From G963668345 sp965226215 (lineage in GTDB: Bacteria > Acidobacteriota > Terriglobia > Bryobacterales > UBA6623): 64,000 nucleotides of DNA. Below are positions 25,921 through 34,006 of this stretch, piece after piece. The position numbers and the translations under genes are program-made. Below the pieces are notes generated by a model. The model ran no database searches and was not told where the DNA came from. It saw only the letters and a program-made list of their open reading frames with translations. The stretch covers positions 372,001 to 436,000 of the forward strand of contig CBDDCH010000001.1 of NCBI GenBank assembly GCA_965226215.1, read 5' to 3'. Within the stretch, counting starts at the first letter, position 1; each line of letters begins with the position of its first letter.

Positions 25921-26947
25921 GGGGTATCCACTTGACTCAGGTGACCCCAAGATGTAGTATGCGCCTTCGTGGAGGATTATCCACGCGACCTGCTCGAGTT
26001 CGAGGTACGCTTCGCCAGCGAAGGGGCCTGTCGCGACTATCTGTCCGCGTTGCGCTGGCCGGAGGGTTTCCGCTGTCCGGGATGCGGGCATGAGCGGGCT
26101 TGGCCGGTGCGCAAAGTGTGGTTCGAATGCGCTCGCTGCGGGCGGCAGACGTCGGTGACCTCGGGCACGATCTTCCAAGACACACGTAAGCCGCTGCGGC
26201 TGTGGTTCCGGGCGATCTGGCACGTCACTTCGCAAAAGAACGGGGTCAGCGCGCTGGGTCTGCAGCGCGTTCTCGGGTTGGGCAGCTATCAAACCGCGTG
26301 GACCTGGATGCACAAGCTGTGGCGAGCGATGGTGCGTCCGGGGCGGGAGCGATTGGCGGGCGTAGTCGAGGTCGATGAGACCTATTGGGGCGCTGAGGAA
26401 GAGGGTGTGAGCGGCCGGCAGACCGAGCGTAAAGCCTTGATTGCAGTAGCCGCGGAAGAGAGAGGCCGCGGGCTAGGACGGATCCGCATGCAGCGCGTGC
26501 GGAACGCATCGGCGGCCAGTTTGATGCCCTTCGTGGAGGAGTCGGTCGAGCCGGGAAGCGTGGTGCACACCGACGGCTGGCTGGGCTACGAGCCGCTGGA
26601 GAAGAAGGGCTACCAGCATCGCATCGTCTTTCTGTCGGGCCGCCGCAAGCAGGCCTCGGAATTATTGCCGAGGGTGCACCAAGCGATCTCGTTGCTCAAG
26701 CGCTGGCTGCTGGGCACGCACCAAGGCGCGGTTAGCCACGAGCATCTGGACTACTACCTCGACGAGTTTGTGTTCCGCTTCAACCGGCGCAACTCACGCA
26801 GCCGGGGAAAACTCTTCTACCGCCTTGTGCAGCAGGCAGTCGCCGTGGACCCAACGCCCTATCGATCGATCGTCGCCGACTGGGACGCTGAGGCCCCGTG
26901 AGCCCAACCACAAGATGTTGGGGTTACCTGAGTCAAGTGGATACCCC
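25921..26947 (+). mobile_element. IS1595-family insertion sequence (1027 bp)
   Basis: The terminal inverted repeats begin GGGGTATCCACTTGACTCAG and extend about 31 bp (the inner part is GTGACCCCAA on the left and GTAACCCCAA on the right). A perfect 8-bp target duplication is not visible; related hexamers AGCACA and AGCGCA lie three bases outside each end. One transposase gene fills the element. Confidence 0.88.
25969..26901 (+). CDS. IS1595-family (ISXO2-like) transposase
   Basis: The protein has 310 residues with a GTG start. The N-terminal zinc ribbon is CPGCGHERAWPVRKVWFECA then RC, followed by a helix-turn-helix and the DDE domain: VVEVDETYWGAEEEG, VVHTDGWLGYEPLEKKGYQH and the C-terminal HEHLDYYLDEFVFRFNRRNS block. 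All acidic residues are in place and the length is normal, so it is probably functional. Confidence 0.92.
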   Translation: MEDYPRDLLEFEVRFASEGACRDYLSALRWPEGFRCPGCGHERAWPVRKVWFECARCGRQTSVTSGTIFQDTRKPLRLWFRAIWHVTSQKNGVSALGLQRVLGLGSYQTAWTWMHKLWRAMVRPGRERLAGVVEVDETYWGAEEEGVSGRQTERKALIAVAAEERGRGLGRIRMQRVRNASAASLMPFVEESVEPGSVVHTDGWLGYEPLEKKGYQHRIVFLSGRRKQASELLPRVHQAISLLKRWLLGTHQGAVSHEHLDYYLDEFVFRFNRRNSRSRGKLFYRLVQQAVAVDPTPYRSIVADWDAEAP

Positions 26948-27329
26948 ATTAGCGCAATCAAGAACCTAGTAACTGAACCCTCGCGTTTGTAATGAGACGT
27001 CGTTAAAACCACACTTACCAACAGAATCGCACCAAACAACGTATTCATGGAGGGATACTCTGACATGTATTCTTTAAGCCGCCATCCGAGGAGATGGTAC
27101 GCTCCCCGGATCGCGTCCCGGCCATAGAAGAGGAAGTAGTGGAAAGTAAATCCTATGCCGCCGATGCGCGAAAGGTGACCCGCGTAGTTGAGTGTCGGGA
27201 CCGTCGTGTCTGGATGCTTCACATTCCAATAGATATCAGGCGAGATGAGCACTAAGAAGATCAGTAAAGCGATGTAAGGCTCCTTCCGTCGAAGCCAAGA
27301 GCGTGAACCGGACACGAGCAATGTTATAA

Positions 27330-27347
27330 GGCTCTTCCGGGTTTTAA
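27330..27347. mobile_element. Relic of an ISL3-family left end
   Basis: GGCTCTTCCGGGTTTTAA is identical to the first 18 bp of the complete ISL3 element at 8634. The element stops there and the IS1380 copy begins. The matching right end is not found in the window. Confidence 0.65.
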
Positions 27348-28954
27348 CCAGGATTTCCGATTTGGCTCCTCTGACGGCACGAGTCTACACCCTCACCCGG
27401 CGAAGCGCAACCATTTCTCCACCCGAAAGAGGCGGCGGCTGAGGCGGGACCGATCGAGCCCCCTTCTTGCCCCTCATGGGGGCTGATCCGCCGCTGCGAA
27501 GTCAATTTCGCAGACACCCTTCCGAGCTTCCGTCCTCAGTACTCAGGTTTCGCATTCGGCAAGTCGCGTGCTACCCGCCCGGCACAGGCAGCGCCCAGAT
27601 CCTCCGCAGCATGTCGCCAAACAGGCGCCGGTTCAGATGTCCCTCCGCGAACAAGAGCCAGTAATACCGCGCGTGTTTAATTAGCCGTCCGCCCGTCTTC
27701 ATCAGCCGGTGCTGCAAGCTCGTCAGCGACCAGCTCTTGATCCGTTGCGGCAGCCCCAGCCGCCGCCACAAGTTGCCCAGGTTATAGGCCAGCACGCTGA
27801 GCTGCAAGCGCACCTCGTTCGCCCGGAAGCGATGGCACGACAGCCGCGTCCAGTGCGTCGCTTGCTTACCTTCTTTGATCCACTGCTCCGCCGTGCCGCG
27901 CTTGTTGTAGAAACGCACCACCGACCGGCTTGGCAAGCTCATGTTCGTCACGATAAAACCGACGCGCGCGAATAGCTCGCCCTGGTGGTGCTCGACCTTG
28001 GCGACAACTCGTCTGGGCCCCTTCCAGCTCTCCGCCTGATAGCGAAAGCTCTTGTAGCGCACTAGCGGCTTGCGGCCGGGCCTCCCCGGCGGACGAAACA
28101 GGATGTCTTCGATCTCCAGCTCCAGGCTCTTATTGGCCGGAATGCGGATCGCGTAGTCCGCGCCGCGCTCCTCCAGTGCTTCGTAGATCTCGGGCTTGGC
28201 GAAGGCGGCATCGGCGCGAAAGGTGACCTGTTTGCCTTCGGCCAGTTGGCGCTCGATCTCCGGCAACAATAGCTCATCCCAGTCCTCGGCGCTGTGCACG
28301 TTGCCGGGACGCAGCTTGGCAGCGAGGCAATCACCATGACCGTTGAACAAAAGCAACGGGTGGTAGCAGACCGACTCGAAGTGTCCGTTGTAGGCACTGC
28401 CTTCCTGTTGGCCATGGACCGGACTCTCGGTGGAGTCCATGTCCAGAACGACCCGCTCGGAGTCGTCGAACGCCTCCGCTTGCCCGACCAGCTCTCGGTT
28501 CAGCGCCATCAGCCCCAGCAGGTTCTCTTCGCTCGCCAGCATCTCCGTCTCGAAGCCGTGCAGCGTCGAGGTCAAGGCCGCACCGCGATCCCAGATCTTC
28601 TGCGAGCCGATCAAGCGAAACGTCGGGTCAGCCGACACTCGGACGGCGTCGTTGACGTCCTCGTAGCCTGCCAAGCGGCTGTAGACCGACTGCCGCAACA
28701 GATCAGCGAACGTGAACTGCTTGTTTGTGCCTTGCCGGGAGTCGGTGAGATGCTCGCCGATCAGTTTCCCGAGTCCGAGTCGCTCGTCCAACTCCCGAAC
28801 CAGGATCAAGCCACCGTCGGAAGTGACGTGCGATCCCTGGAAATCGACTTTCAACGAGCCGTTGAAACTTAGCTGGAATGGCTTGGTTTGTTTTTCACCC
28901 ATTGGGTGTTGGCCTCCATGGCGTCCTCATCGGGCTCTAGCCCCTATGAATAAA
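27348..28954 (-). mobile_element. IS1380-family insertion sequence, tandem copy 1
   Basis: The unit runs from CCAGGATTTCCGATTTGGC to CCCCTATGAATAAA and is followed at once by a second unit with a period of exactly 1607 bp. Clear terminal inverted repeats and target duplications were not identified, so the end points are those implied by the repeat period and the right junction at 30561. Confidence 0.85.
27571..28902 (-). CDS. IS1380-family transposase (copy 1)
   Basis: The protein has 443 residues. The N-terminus KVDFQGSHVTSDGGLILVRE is typical of IS1380. DDE residues are in VVLDMDSTESPVHG, VTFRADAAFAKPE and FYNKRGTAEQWIKEGKQATH. It is identical over its full length to the transposase at 29178-30509. 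Confidence 0.93.
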   Translation of the reverse strand: MGEKQTKPFQLSFNGSLKVDFQGSHVTSDGGLILVRELDERLGLGKLIGEHLTDSRQGTNKQFTFADLLRQSVYSRLAGYEDVNDAVRVSADPTFRLIGSQKIWDRGAALTSTLHGFETEMLASEENLLGLMALNRELVGQAEAFDDSERVVLDMDSTESPVHGQQEGSAYNGHFESVCYHPLLLFNGHGDCLAAKLRPGNVHSAEDWDELLLPEIERQLAEGKQVTFRADAAFAKPEIYEALEERGADYAIRIPANKSLELEIEDILFRPPGRPGRKPLVRYKSFRYQAESWKGPRRVVAKVEHHQGELFARVGFIVTNMSLPSRSVVRFYNKRGTAEQWIKEGKQATHWTRLSCHRFRANEVRLQLSVLAYNLGNLWRRLGLPQRIKSWSLTSLQHRLMKTGGRLIKHARYYWLLFAEGHLNRRLFGDMLRRIWALPVPGG

Positions 28955-30561
28955 CCAGGATTTCCGATTTGGCTCCTCTGACGGCACGAGTCTACACCCT
29001 CACCCGGCGAAGCGCAACCATTTCTCCACCCGAAAGAGGCGGCGGCTGAGGCGGGACCGATCGAGCCCCCTTCTTGCCCCTCATGGGGGCTGATCAGCCG
29101 CTGCGAAGTCAATTTCGCAGACACCCTTCCGAGCTTCCGTCCTCAGTACTCAGGTTTCGCATTCGGCAAGTCGCGTGCTACCCGCCCGGCACAGGCAGCG
29201 CCCAGATCCTCCGCAGCATGTCGCCAAACAGGCGCCGGTTCAGATGTCCCTCCGCGAACAAGAGCCAGTAATACCGCGCGTGTTTAATTAGCCGTCCGCC
29301 CGTCTTCATCAGCCGGTGCTGCAAGCTCGTCAGCGACCAGCTCTTGATCCGTTGCGGCAGCCCCAGCCGCCGCCACAAGTTGCCCAGGTTATAGGCCAGC
29401 ACGCTGAGCTGCAAGCGCACCTCGTTCGCCCGGAAGCGATGGCACGACAGCCGCGTCCAGTGCGTCGCTTGCTTACCTTCTTTGATCCACTGCTCCGCCG
29501 TGCCGCGCTTGTTGTAGAAACGCACCACCGACCGGCTTGGCAAGCTCATGTTCGTCACGATAAAACCGACGCGCGCGAATAGCTCGCCCTGGTGGTGCTC
29601 GACCTTGGCGACAACTCGTCTGGGCCCCTTCCAGCTCTCCGCCTGATAGCGAAAGCTCTTGTAGCGCACTAGCGGCTTGCGGCCGGGCCTCCCCGGCGGA
29701 CGAAACAGGATGTCTTCGATCTCCAGCTCCAGGCTCTTATTGGCCGGAATGCGGATCGCGTAGTCCGCGCCGCGCTCCTCCAGTGCTTCGTAGATCTCGG
29801 GCTTGGCGAAGGCGGCATCGGCGCGAAAGGTGACCTGTTTGCCTTCGGCCAGTTGGCGCTCGATCTCCGGCAACAATAGCTCATCCCAGTCCTCGGCGCT
29901 GTGCACGTTGCCGGGACGCAGCTTGGCAGCGAGGCAATCACCATGACCGTTGAACAAAAGCAACGGGTGGTAGCAGACCGACTCGAAGTGTCCGTTGTAG
30001 GCACTGCCTTCCTGTTGGCCATGGACCGGACTCTCGGTGGAGTCCATGTCCAGAACGACCCGCTCGGAGTCGTCGAACGCCTCCGCTTGCCCGACCAGCT
30101 CTCGGTTCAGCGCCATCAGCCCCAGCAGGTTCTCTTCGCTCGCCAGCATCTCCGTCTCGAAGCCGTGCAGCGTCGAGGTCAAGGCCGCACCGCGATCCCA
30201 GATCTTCTGCGAGCCGATCAAGCGAAACGTCGGGTCAGCCGACACTCGGACGGCGTCGTTGACGTCCTCGTAGCCTGCCAAGCGGCTGTAGACCGACTGC
30301 CGCAACAGATCAGCGAACGTGAACTGCTTGTTTGTGCCTTGCCGGGAGTCGGTGAGATGCTCGCCGATCAGTTTCCCGAGTCCGAGTCGCTCGTCCAACT
30401 CCCGAACCAGGATCAAGCCACCGTCGGAAGTGACGTGCGATCCCTGGAAATCGACTTTCAACGAGCCGTTGAAACTTAGCTGGAATGGCTTGGTTTGTTT
30501 TTCACCCATTGGGTGTTGGCCTCCATGGCGTCCTCATCGGGCTCTAGCCCCTATGAATAAA
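28955..30561 (-). mobile_element. IS1380-family insertion sequence, tandem copy 2
   Basis: This is the second 1607-bp unit, head-to-tail with copy 1. One base difference was noticed, C at 27489 against A at 29096, outside the transposase gene. The right end TATGAATAAA meets the glycosyltransferase coding sequence at 30562. Confidence 0.85.
29178..30509 (-). CDS. IS1380-family transposase (copy 2)
   Basis: The 443-residue protein is identical to that encoded at 27571-28902 and all catalytic motifs are intact. Two active genes in tandem could also mobilise the pair together. Confidence 0.93.
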   Translation of the reverse strand: MGEKQTKPFQLSFNGSLKVDFQGSHVTSDGGLILVRELDERLGLGKLIGEHLTDSRQGTNKQFTFADLLRQSVYSRLAGYEDVNDAVRVSADPTFRLIGSQKIWDRGAALTSTLHGFETEMLASEENLLGLMALNRELVGQAEAFDDSERVVLDMDSTESPVHGQQEGSAYNGHFESVCYHPLLLFNGHGDCLAAKLRPGNVHSAEDWDELLLPEIERQLAEGKQVTFRADAAFAKPEIYEALEERGADYAIRIPANKSLELEIEDILFRPPGRPGRKPLVRYKSFRYQAESWKGPRRVVAKVEHHQGELFARVGFIVTNMSLPSRSVVRFYNKRGTAEQWIKEGKQATHWTRLSCHRFRANEVRLQLSVLAYNLGNLWRRLGLPQRIKSWSLTSLQHRLMKTGGRLIKHARYYWLLFAEGHLNRRLFGDMLRRIWALPVPGG

Positions 30562-31099
30562 GACGCTCAAGGCCGCCGGAAGGTCGAGAGGTCTGAATCA
30601 AATTGGAAATGCGGGATAAGAAGTTAGGTTTAGCGGTCTGAAGAAAGCGGCTGAAGCTGTAGACCGCGATCGAAACGAAGCAAAGGTAATAGCTCTTCTC
30701 CACCGCGAATGATGAGATGCCGATATGGTACTCATTGAAAGCCAGCAGGCCCCCTGCCCAAAGCCCTGCCGTGGCACCCTTCCATTCCCGCGCGATCAGA
30801 TAAACGAACAGGATGGTGAGCATTCCCGCAAGCAGACTCGGAAAACGAAACCCGACCGGAGTCTCGCCAAACAAGATCGAGCTCGCTTTTATGAAGTAAG
30901 CTGGCAAGGAAGAGTCATGGGTCCCGTGAAGGGGTAGGTGAAGATGGCCTGGCCGAAGGGAAATACCTTGCGCCAAGGGAATCCAGTCCATTCTCTCATC
31001 CCAGATGTAGTTTGAGACATAGGCGCGATACAGCCTCAAAACTGCAGCTGTCCCAATGATCAACAGAAGAGTCATACGATGATCTAGAATTCTTCTCAT

Positions 31100-31720
31100 C
31101 TTGGAGGTCCTCTTTGTTGAACGCTAGTTTCCTTGGGAAGTTGAACGCGGAGCCGTGAATACGGCACTGCTATCGACGAGCTTGTTCATACTATCAGGGA
31201 TTTGTCCGGAGTGAGGCTTATCCCTACCGACAAGCAGGAGTGCTTATCCCACCGACAAGCAAGAGGGACGTCGTGCGCCACAGGGTGGTCACTTCGATGA
31301 CTCTAAGTGCGCCATTTCGCATATACGGTTACGAAAGGTGGCCGACTGCGGACGCGATGCTTCAGTCTAGCTTGCAGTAGCGGAGAACGGCAAGACAAGC
31401 TGTGACGCCACTAACACAACCCCTCACCAACGTAAGTCACGTTGGTTGTGACCGCACCGGGAGGCCGTGGCATGCCCGATTCTGGTAGGCAATTCCCTAG
31501 GAAGCAACACAAGGAATGCAGATTGTGGCGTACGCAAGAATGCGTGCGCCACGTCGGCAAGTACCGTCAGCCACTGACGGGCCTATTTTAGAGTCTGTGG
31601 CCGAGTTGCTCGCAGGGAGGCCAAGCGCTAACCTGAGCGCATGCCTGGACGGGGTTGGACGCCGCCGCGGGCAAGTTCCGCCCCCCCCCGCTAGTAGACC
31701 TGTTACGGAAGGAAAACGCC
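31100..31720. other. Long intergenic region with short repeats
   Basis: No gene was recognised. At 31217-31262 there are two copies of TTATCCC(T)ACCGACAAGCA, also seen near 25.59 kb and, diverged, at 36.83 kb. An inverted repeat CACAACC...CCAACGT/ACGTTGGTTGTG lies at about 31418-31450 and could be a hairpin. GGCGTACGC/GCGTGCGCC arms flank 31527-31552. Confidence 0.4.
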
Positions 31721-32509
31721 ATGTCTGGTCTCCGTGTTCTGCTGTCAATCGGTCTCGTGTGGCTCTGCGCTTGCAGCCGCCCCCCGACACAAAGCCTGGC
31801 AGACTACCGGCCCATCGATTTGACCTACACCTTTGATGAGAAGACCATCTATTGGCCGACCGGAAAACATTTTGAGCACGAGCGGGTCTCGTGGGGACCG
31901 ACCGAGGGCGGCTATTGGTATAGCTCCTACAACCTGGCGGGGAGCGAGCACGGCGGTACGCATCTCGACGCACCGATTCACTTTGCGGAGGGGAAACGAG
32001 GTGTCTCCGACATCCCCCTTTCGCAACTCATCGTGCCGGCGGTGGTCGTCGACGTATCAGGCCAATGCAAGTCTGACCCTGACTACCTACTCTCGGTGGA
32101 CGACCTCGAAGCTCACGAGCGGCAACATGGAGCAATCCAGGCCGGTACCGGCGTCTTGATTCACACCGGGTGGGGCCGATTTTGGCCCGACGTCAAATCC
32201 TACCTGGGCAGCGATGTCCCCGGCGATACCGAGAATCTTCATTTCCCGGGGGTTTCACCCGAAGCGGCCGAGGCCCTGGTCCGGAAGGGGATCGCCCTAG
32301 TCGGTATCGATACCGCTAGCATCGACCATGGCCCCACCAGCGATTTCAAAGCTCATCAGGTCTTTGCCGCGGCGCAGATTGCGTGTCTTGAGAACGTCGC
32401 CCATCTGGACCAGGCACCAGCCACTGGTTCTCTCCTCTTGGCCCTACCCATGAAGATTGGCGATGGCTCGGGCGCGCCGTGCCGCATTGTGGCGCTGGTC
32501 CGGCGGTGA
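31721..32509 (+). CDS. Cyclase-family (kynurenine-formamidase-like) lipoprotein
   Basis: The protein has 262 residues from the ATG at 31721 with GGAAGG upstream; the longer frame starts inside a C-rich tract. The signal LRVLLSIGLVWLCACSRPP ends in a lipobox-like LCAC, so the protein is probably lipid-anchored. The metal-binding signature HGGTHLDAPIHF of PF04199 is intact, with further His/Asp in LVGIDTASIDHGPTSDFKAH. Family members hydrolyse N-formylkynurenine or open isatin-like rings; the substrate here is unknown. A TIM-barrel isomerase follows after 69 bp on the same strand. Confidence 0.85.
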   Translation: MSGLRVLLSIGLVWLCACSRPPTQSLADYRPIDLTYTFDEKTIYWPTGKHFEHERVSWGPTEGGYWYSSYNLAGSEHGGTHLDAPIHFAEGKRGVSDIPLSQLIVPAVVVDVSGQCKSDPDYLLSVDDLEAHERQHGAIQAGTGVLIHTGWGRFWPDVKSYLGSDVPGDTENLHFPGVSPEAAEALVRKGIALVGIDTASIDHGPTSDFKAHQVFAAAQIACLENVAHLDQAPATGSLLLALPMKIGDGSGAPCRIVALVRR

Positions 32510-32578
32510 GCGACGGTCCATAGGCTTCAGAGTGGTAGAATCCGCATAATCAGTATTCCCGATCCCCAGGGGCATCCT

Positions 32579-33451
32579 ATGGACAAGGAAGACGCAAAGA
32601 TGAGTCGACGCTCGATGGTGACGGGAGCGATCAGTGCGGCCGCCGCTCTAAGCACAGGATCCGCCGCGGGCTCCGGCTCGGAACGGGTTGTCAAGAAGGG
32701 CCGCTTGAAGCAGTCGGTCTGCAAGTGGTGCTACGAGGACATGACGGTCGCGGACCTAGCCGAAAACGCCTCCCGGATCGGCCTGGGAGCGGTGGATCTG
32801 CTCGAGGCGGACGACTGGCCATTGATGAAAAAGTACGGCATCGTGTGCGCCGTCGGTACGGGCGTGAATCCCATCGAGGATGGCATCAACGACCTGGCCA
32901 ACCACAGCACGATCGAGGCCAACTTCCGGCGTCTGCTGCCGCTCGCCAAGCAGCACGGCGTGCCGAACGTCATTGCCTTCTCAGGCAATCGGCGCGGCAT
33001 GGAAGACGAACGGGCCTGGGACAACTCCACCCTGCTGCTCGACAAAGTCAAGGCGCAAGCCGAAGATCTCGGCGTCACGATCATCATGGAGCTTCTCAAC
33101 AGCAAGGTCGATCATCCCGACTACCAATGCGACAAGACGCCTTGGGGCGTCGAGGTCATGAGGCGAGTCGACTCCCGGCGTGTCAAATTGCTTTACGACA
33201 TCTACCACATGCAAATCATGGAAGGCGATGTCATTCGCACCATACGAGACAATATCCAATACATCGCCCACTTCCATACCGGCGGCAACCCAGGACGGGC
33301 GGAAATCGACGAGACGCAAGAGCTCAACTACAGGGCGATCGCGGAAGCCATCCTCGCGCTCGGCTTCGACGGCTATTTCGCTCACGAGTTCATTCCGGAA
33401 CGCGATCCCATGACGTCGCTGCGCGAAGCCGCGAAGCTGTGCGACGTGTAG
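32579..33451 (+). CDS. Tat-exported TIM-barrel sugar isomerase (hydroxypyruvate isomerase-like)
   Basis: The protein has 290 residues. A second ATG at 32600 gives MSRRSMVTGAISAAAALSTG, a Tat-like signal. The body is an AP-endonuclease-2/xylose-isomerase-like barrel: LKQSVCKWCYEDMTVADLAE resembles the start of Hyi-type proteins, metal ligands fit Glu in TIIMELLNSKVDHPDYQCD, Asp/His in LLYDIYHMQIMEGD, His in IAHFHTGGNPGRAEID and Glu in YFAHEFIPERDP. Such exported members are common in Acidobacteriota and Planctomycetota and probably act on sugar derivatives outside the cytoplasm. Confidence 0.85.
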   Translation: MDKEDAKMSRRSMVTGAISAAAALSTGSAAGSGSERVVKKGRLKQSVCKWCYEDMTVADLAENASRIGLGAVDLLEADDWPLMKKYGIVCAVGTGVNPIEDGINDLANHSTIEANFRRLLPLAKQHGVPNVIAFSGNRRGMEDERAWDNSTLLLDKVKAQAEDLGVTIIMELLNSKVDHPDYQCDKTPWGVEVMRRVDSRRVKLLYDIYHMQIMEGDVIRTIRDNIQYIAHFHTGGNPGRAEIDETQELNYRAIAEAILALGFDGYFAHEFIPERDPMTSLREAAKLCDV

Positions 33452-33508
33452 CCGGTCGGTGATGGCGCACTCCCCGCGCGAAGTCGCGATTCGTCTCGGG
33501 GCCTCGCC

Positions 33509-33866
33509 TCAGCGGTGCAAACGGTAAAAGCGAAAGAAGAAGCTCTCGACCGGTAGAATCTCGACGCCCGTGAACCCCGCTTCCCGAGCGTAGCTCGGCA
33601 AGGTGTCGGGGCGCATCACGGTACCTGTTTCAGCGGACGGTTAGTCCGCCATATTTCCCCCTCAGGGCGGGGTCGGCGGCATCACGCACCTCGAAGCTGA
33701 CCCGGTCGGTCACACCAGCTTCGGCGGCGTTCGTGCGCGCCGGATCGATCGAGGGCTCGTCAAGGTCAAGGCCGTCCACAAGCACTTTCGGATAGCCCAT
33801 GGCCATCCCGATGCTTGACCAGCCTGCCCCACAGCCGATATCGACGACGCGGGCTAGGGGACGGTC
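33509..33866 (-). pseudogene. SAM methyltransferase remnant (rearranged)
   Basis: On the minus strand, ARVVDIGCGAGWSSIGMAMG is a clear SAM-binding motif I, followed by VDGLDLDEPSIDPARTNAAE and RVSFEVRDAADPALRGKYGG, then a stop. A separate frame further on reads MRPDTLPSYAREAGFTGVEI then LPVESFFFRFYRLHR and TGA, which looks like the C-terminus of the same protein. The middle is missing and the N-terminus is cut by the MITE at 33859. Confidence 0.65.
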
Positions 33867-34005
33867 CTGGAGACGAGTTCACGATAGATTCGGAAATGTC
33901 GGGCTGGAAAGCCCGACACAGCACGCTGCAAGCGTGCGCCACGTCGGAGCCCACATCTTCTGCCACGTCACCCGGACGATCAGGAAATGTTGTCTGGGAC
34001 AGCTT
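33859..34005. repeat. MITE-like repeat family, copy A
   Basis: The core order is GGACGGTCCTGGAGACGAGT, TCAC.ATAGATTCGG, a hairpin TCGGGCT/AGCCCGA, a hairpin CACGCTGCAAGCGTG, CGCCACGTC, GGACGATCAG and TTGTCTGGGACAGCTT. Outer ends are imperfect inverted repeats (CTGTCC-TGGAGACGAG against CTGTCCCAGACAAG). Copy A carries about 25 extra bases (GGAGCCCACATCTTCTGCC...) before GGACGATC. It ends two bases before the stop codon of the TPR gene. Confidence 0.8.
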
Positions 34006-34006
34006 G

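Larger units (their letters stand above)
25692..31099 (-). pseudogene. Second membrane glycosyltransferase (PMT-like), split into three pieces by IS elements
   Basis: Piece 1 (31099 down to 30562) encodes an N-terminal span, the YIWDERMDWIPLAQ acidic loop motif and further spans to RISNLIQTSRPSGGLERL. Piece 2 (27329 to 26948) continues LITLLVSGSRSWLRRKEPYI to SVTRFLIAL. Piece 3 (25920 to 25692) is FWFVLGFFVLIHPGVPPGD to the stop. Pieces 2 and 3 join in frame if the IS1595 element is removed together with one copy of the near-duplicate GCGCTA/GTGCTA (reading RFLIAL-FWFVLG). Between pieces 1 and 2 the tandem IS1380 elements and an ISL3 end intervene, and some coding sequence is probably lost. 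The remaining total of about 385 codons is short for the family. Confidence 0.75.

Noticed and set aside
25913..26955. 8-bp target duplication for the IS1595 element
   Set aside because: Bases directly adjoining the inverted repeats do not match as direct repeats; only the near-match AGCACA/AGCGCA a few bases out was seen, so no duplication is claimed.
31418..31450. Hairpin as rho-independent terminator
   Set aside because: The stem is interrupted by an internal loop and no T run follows on either strand.
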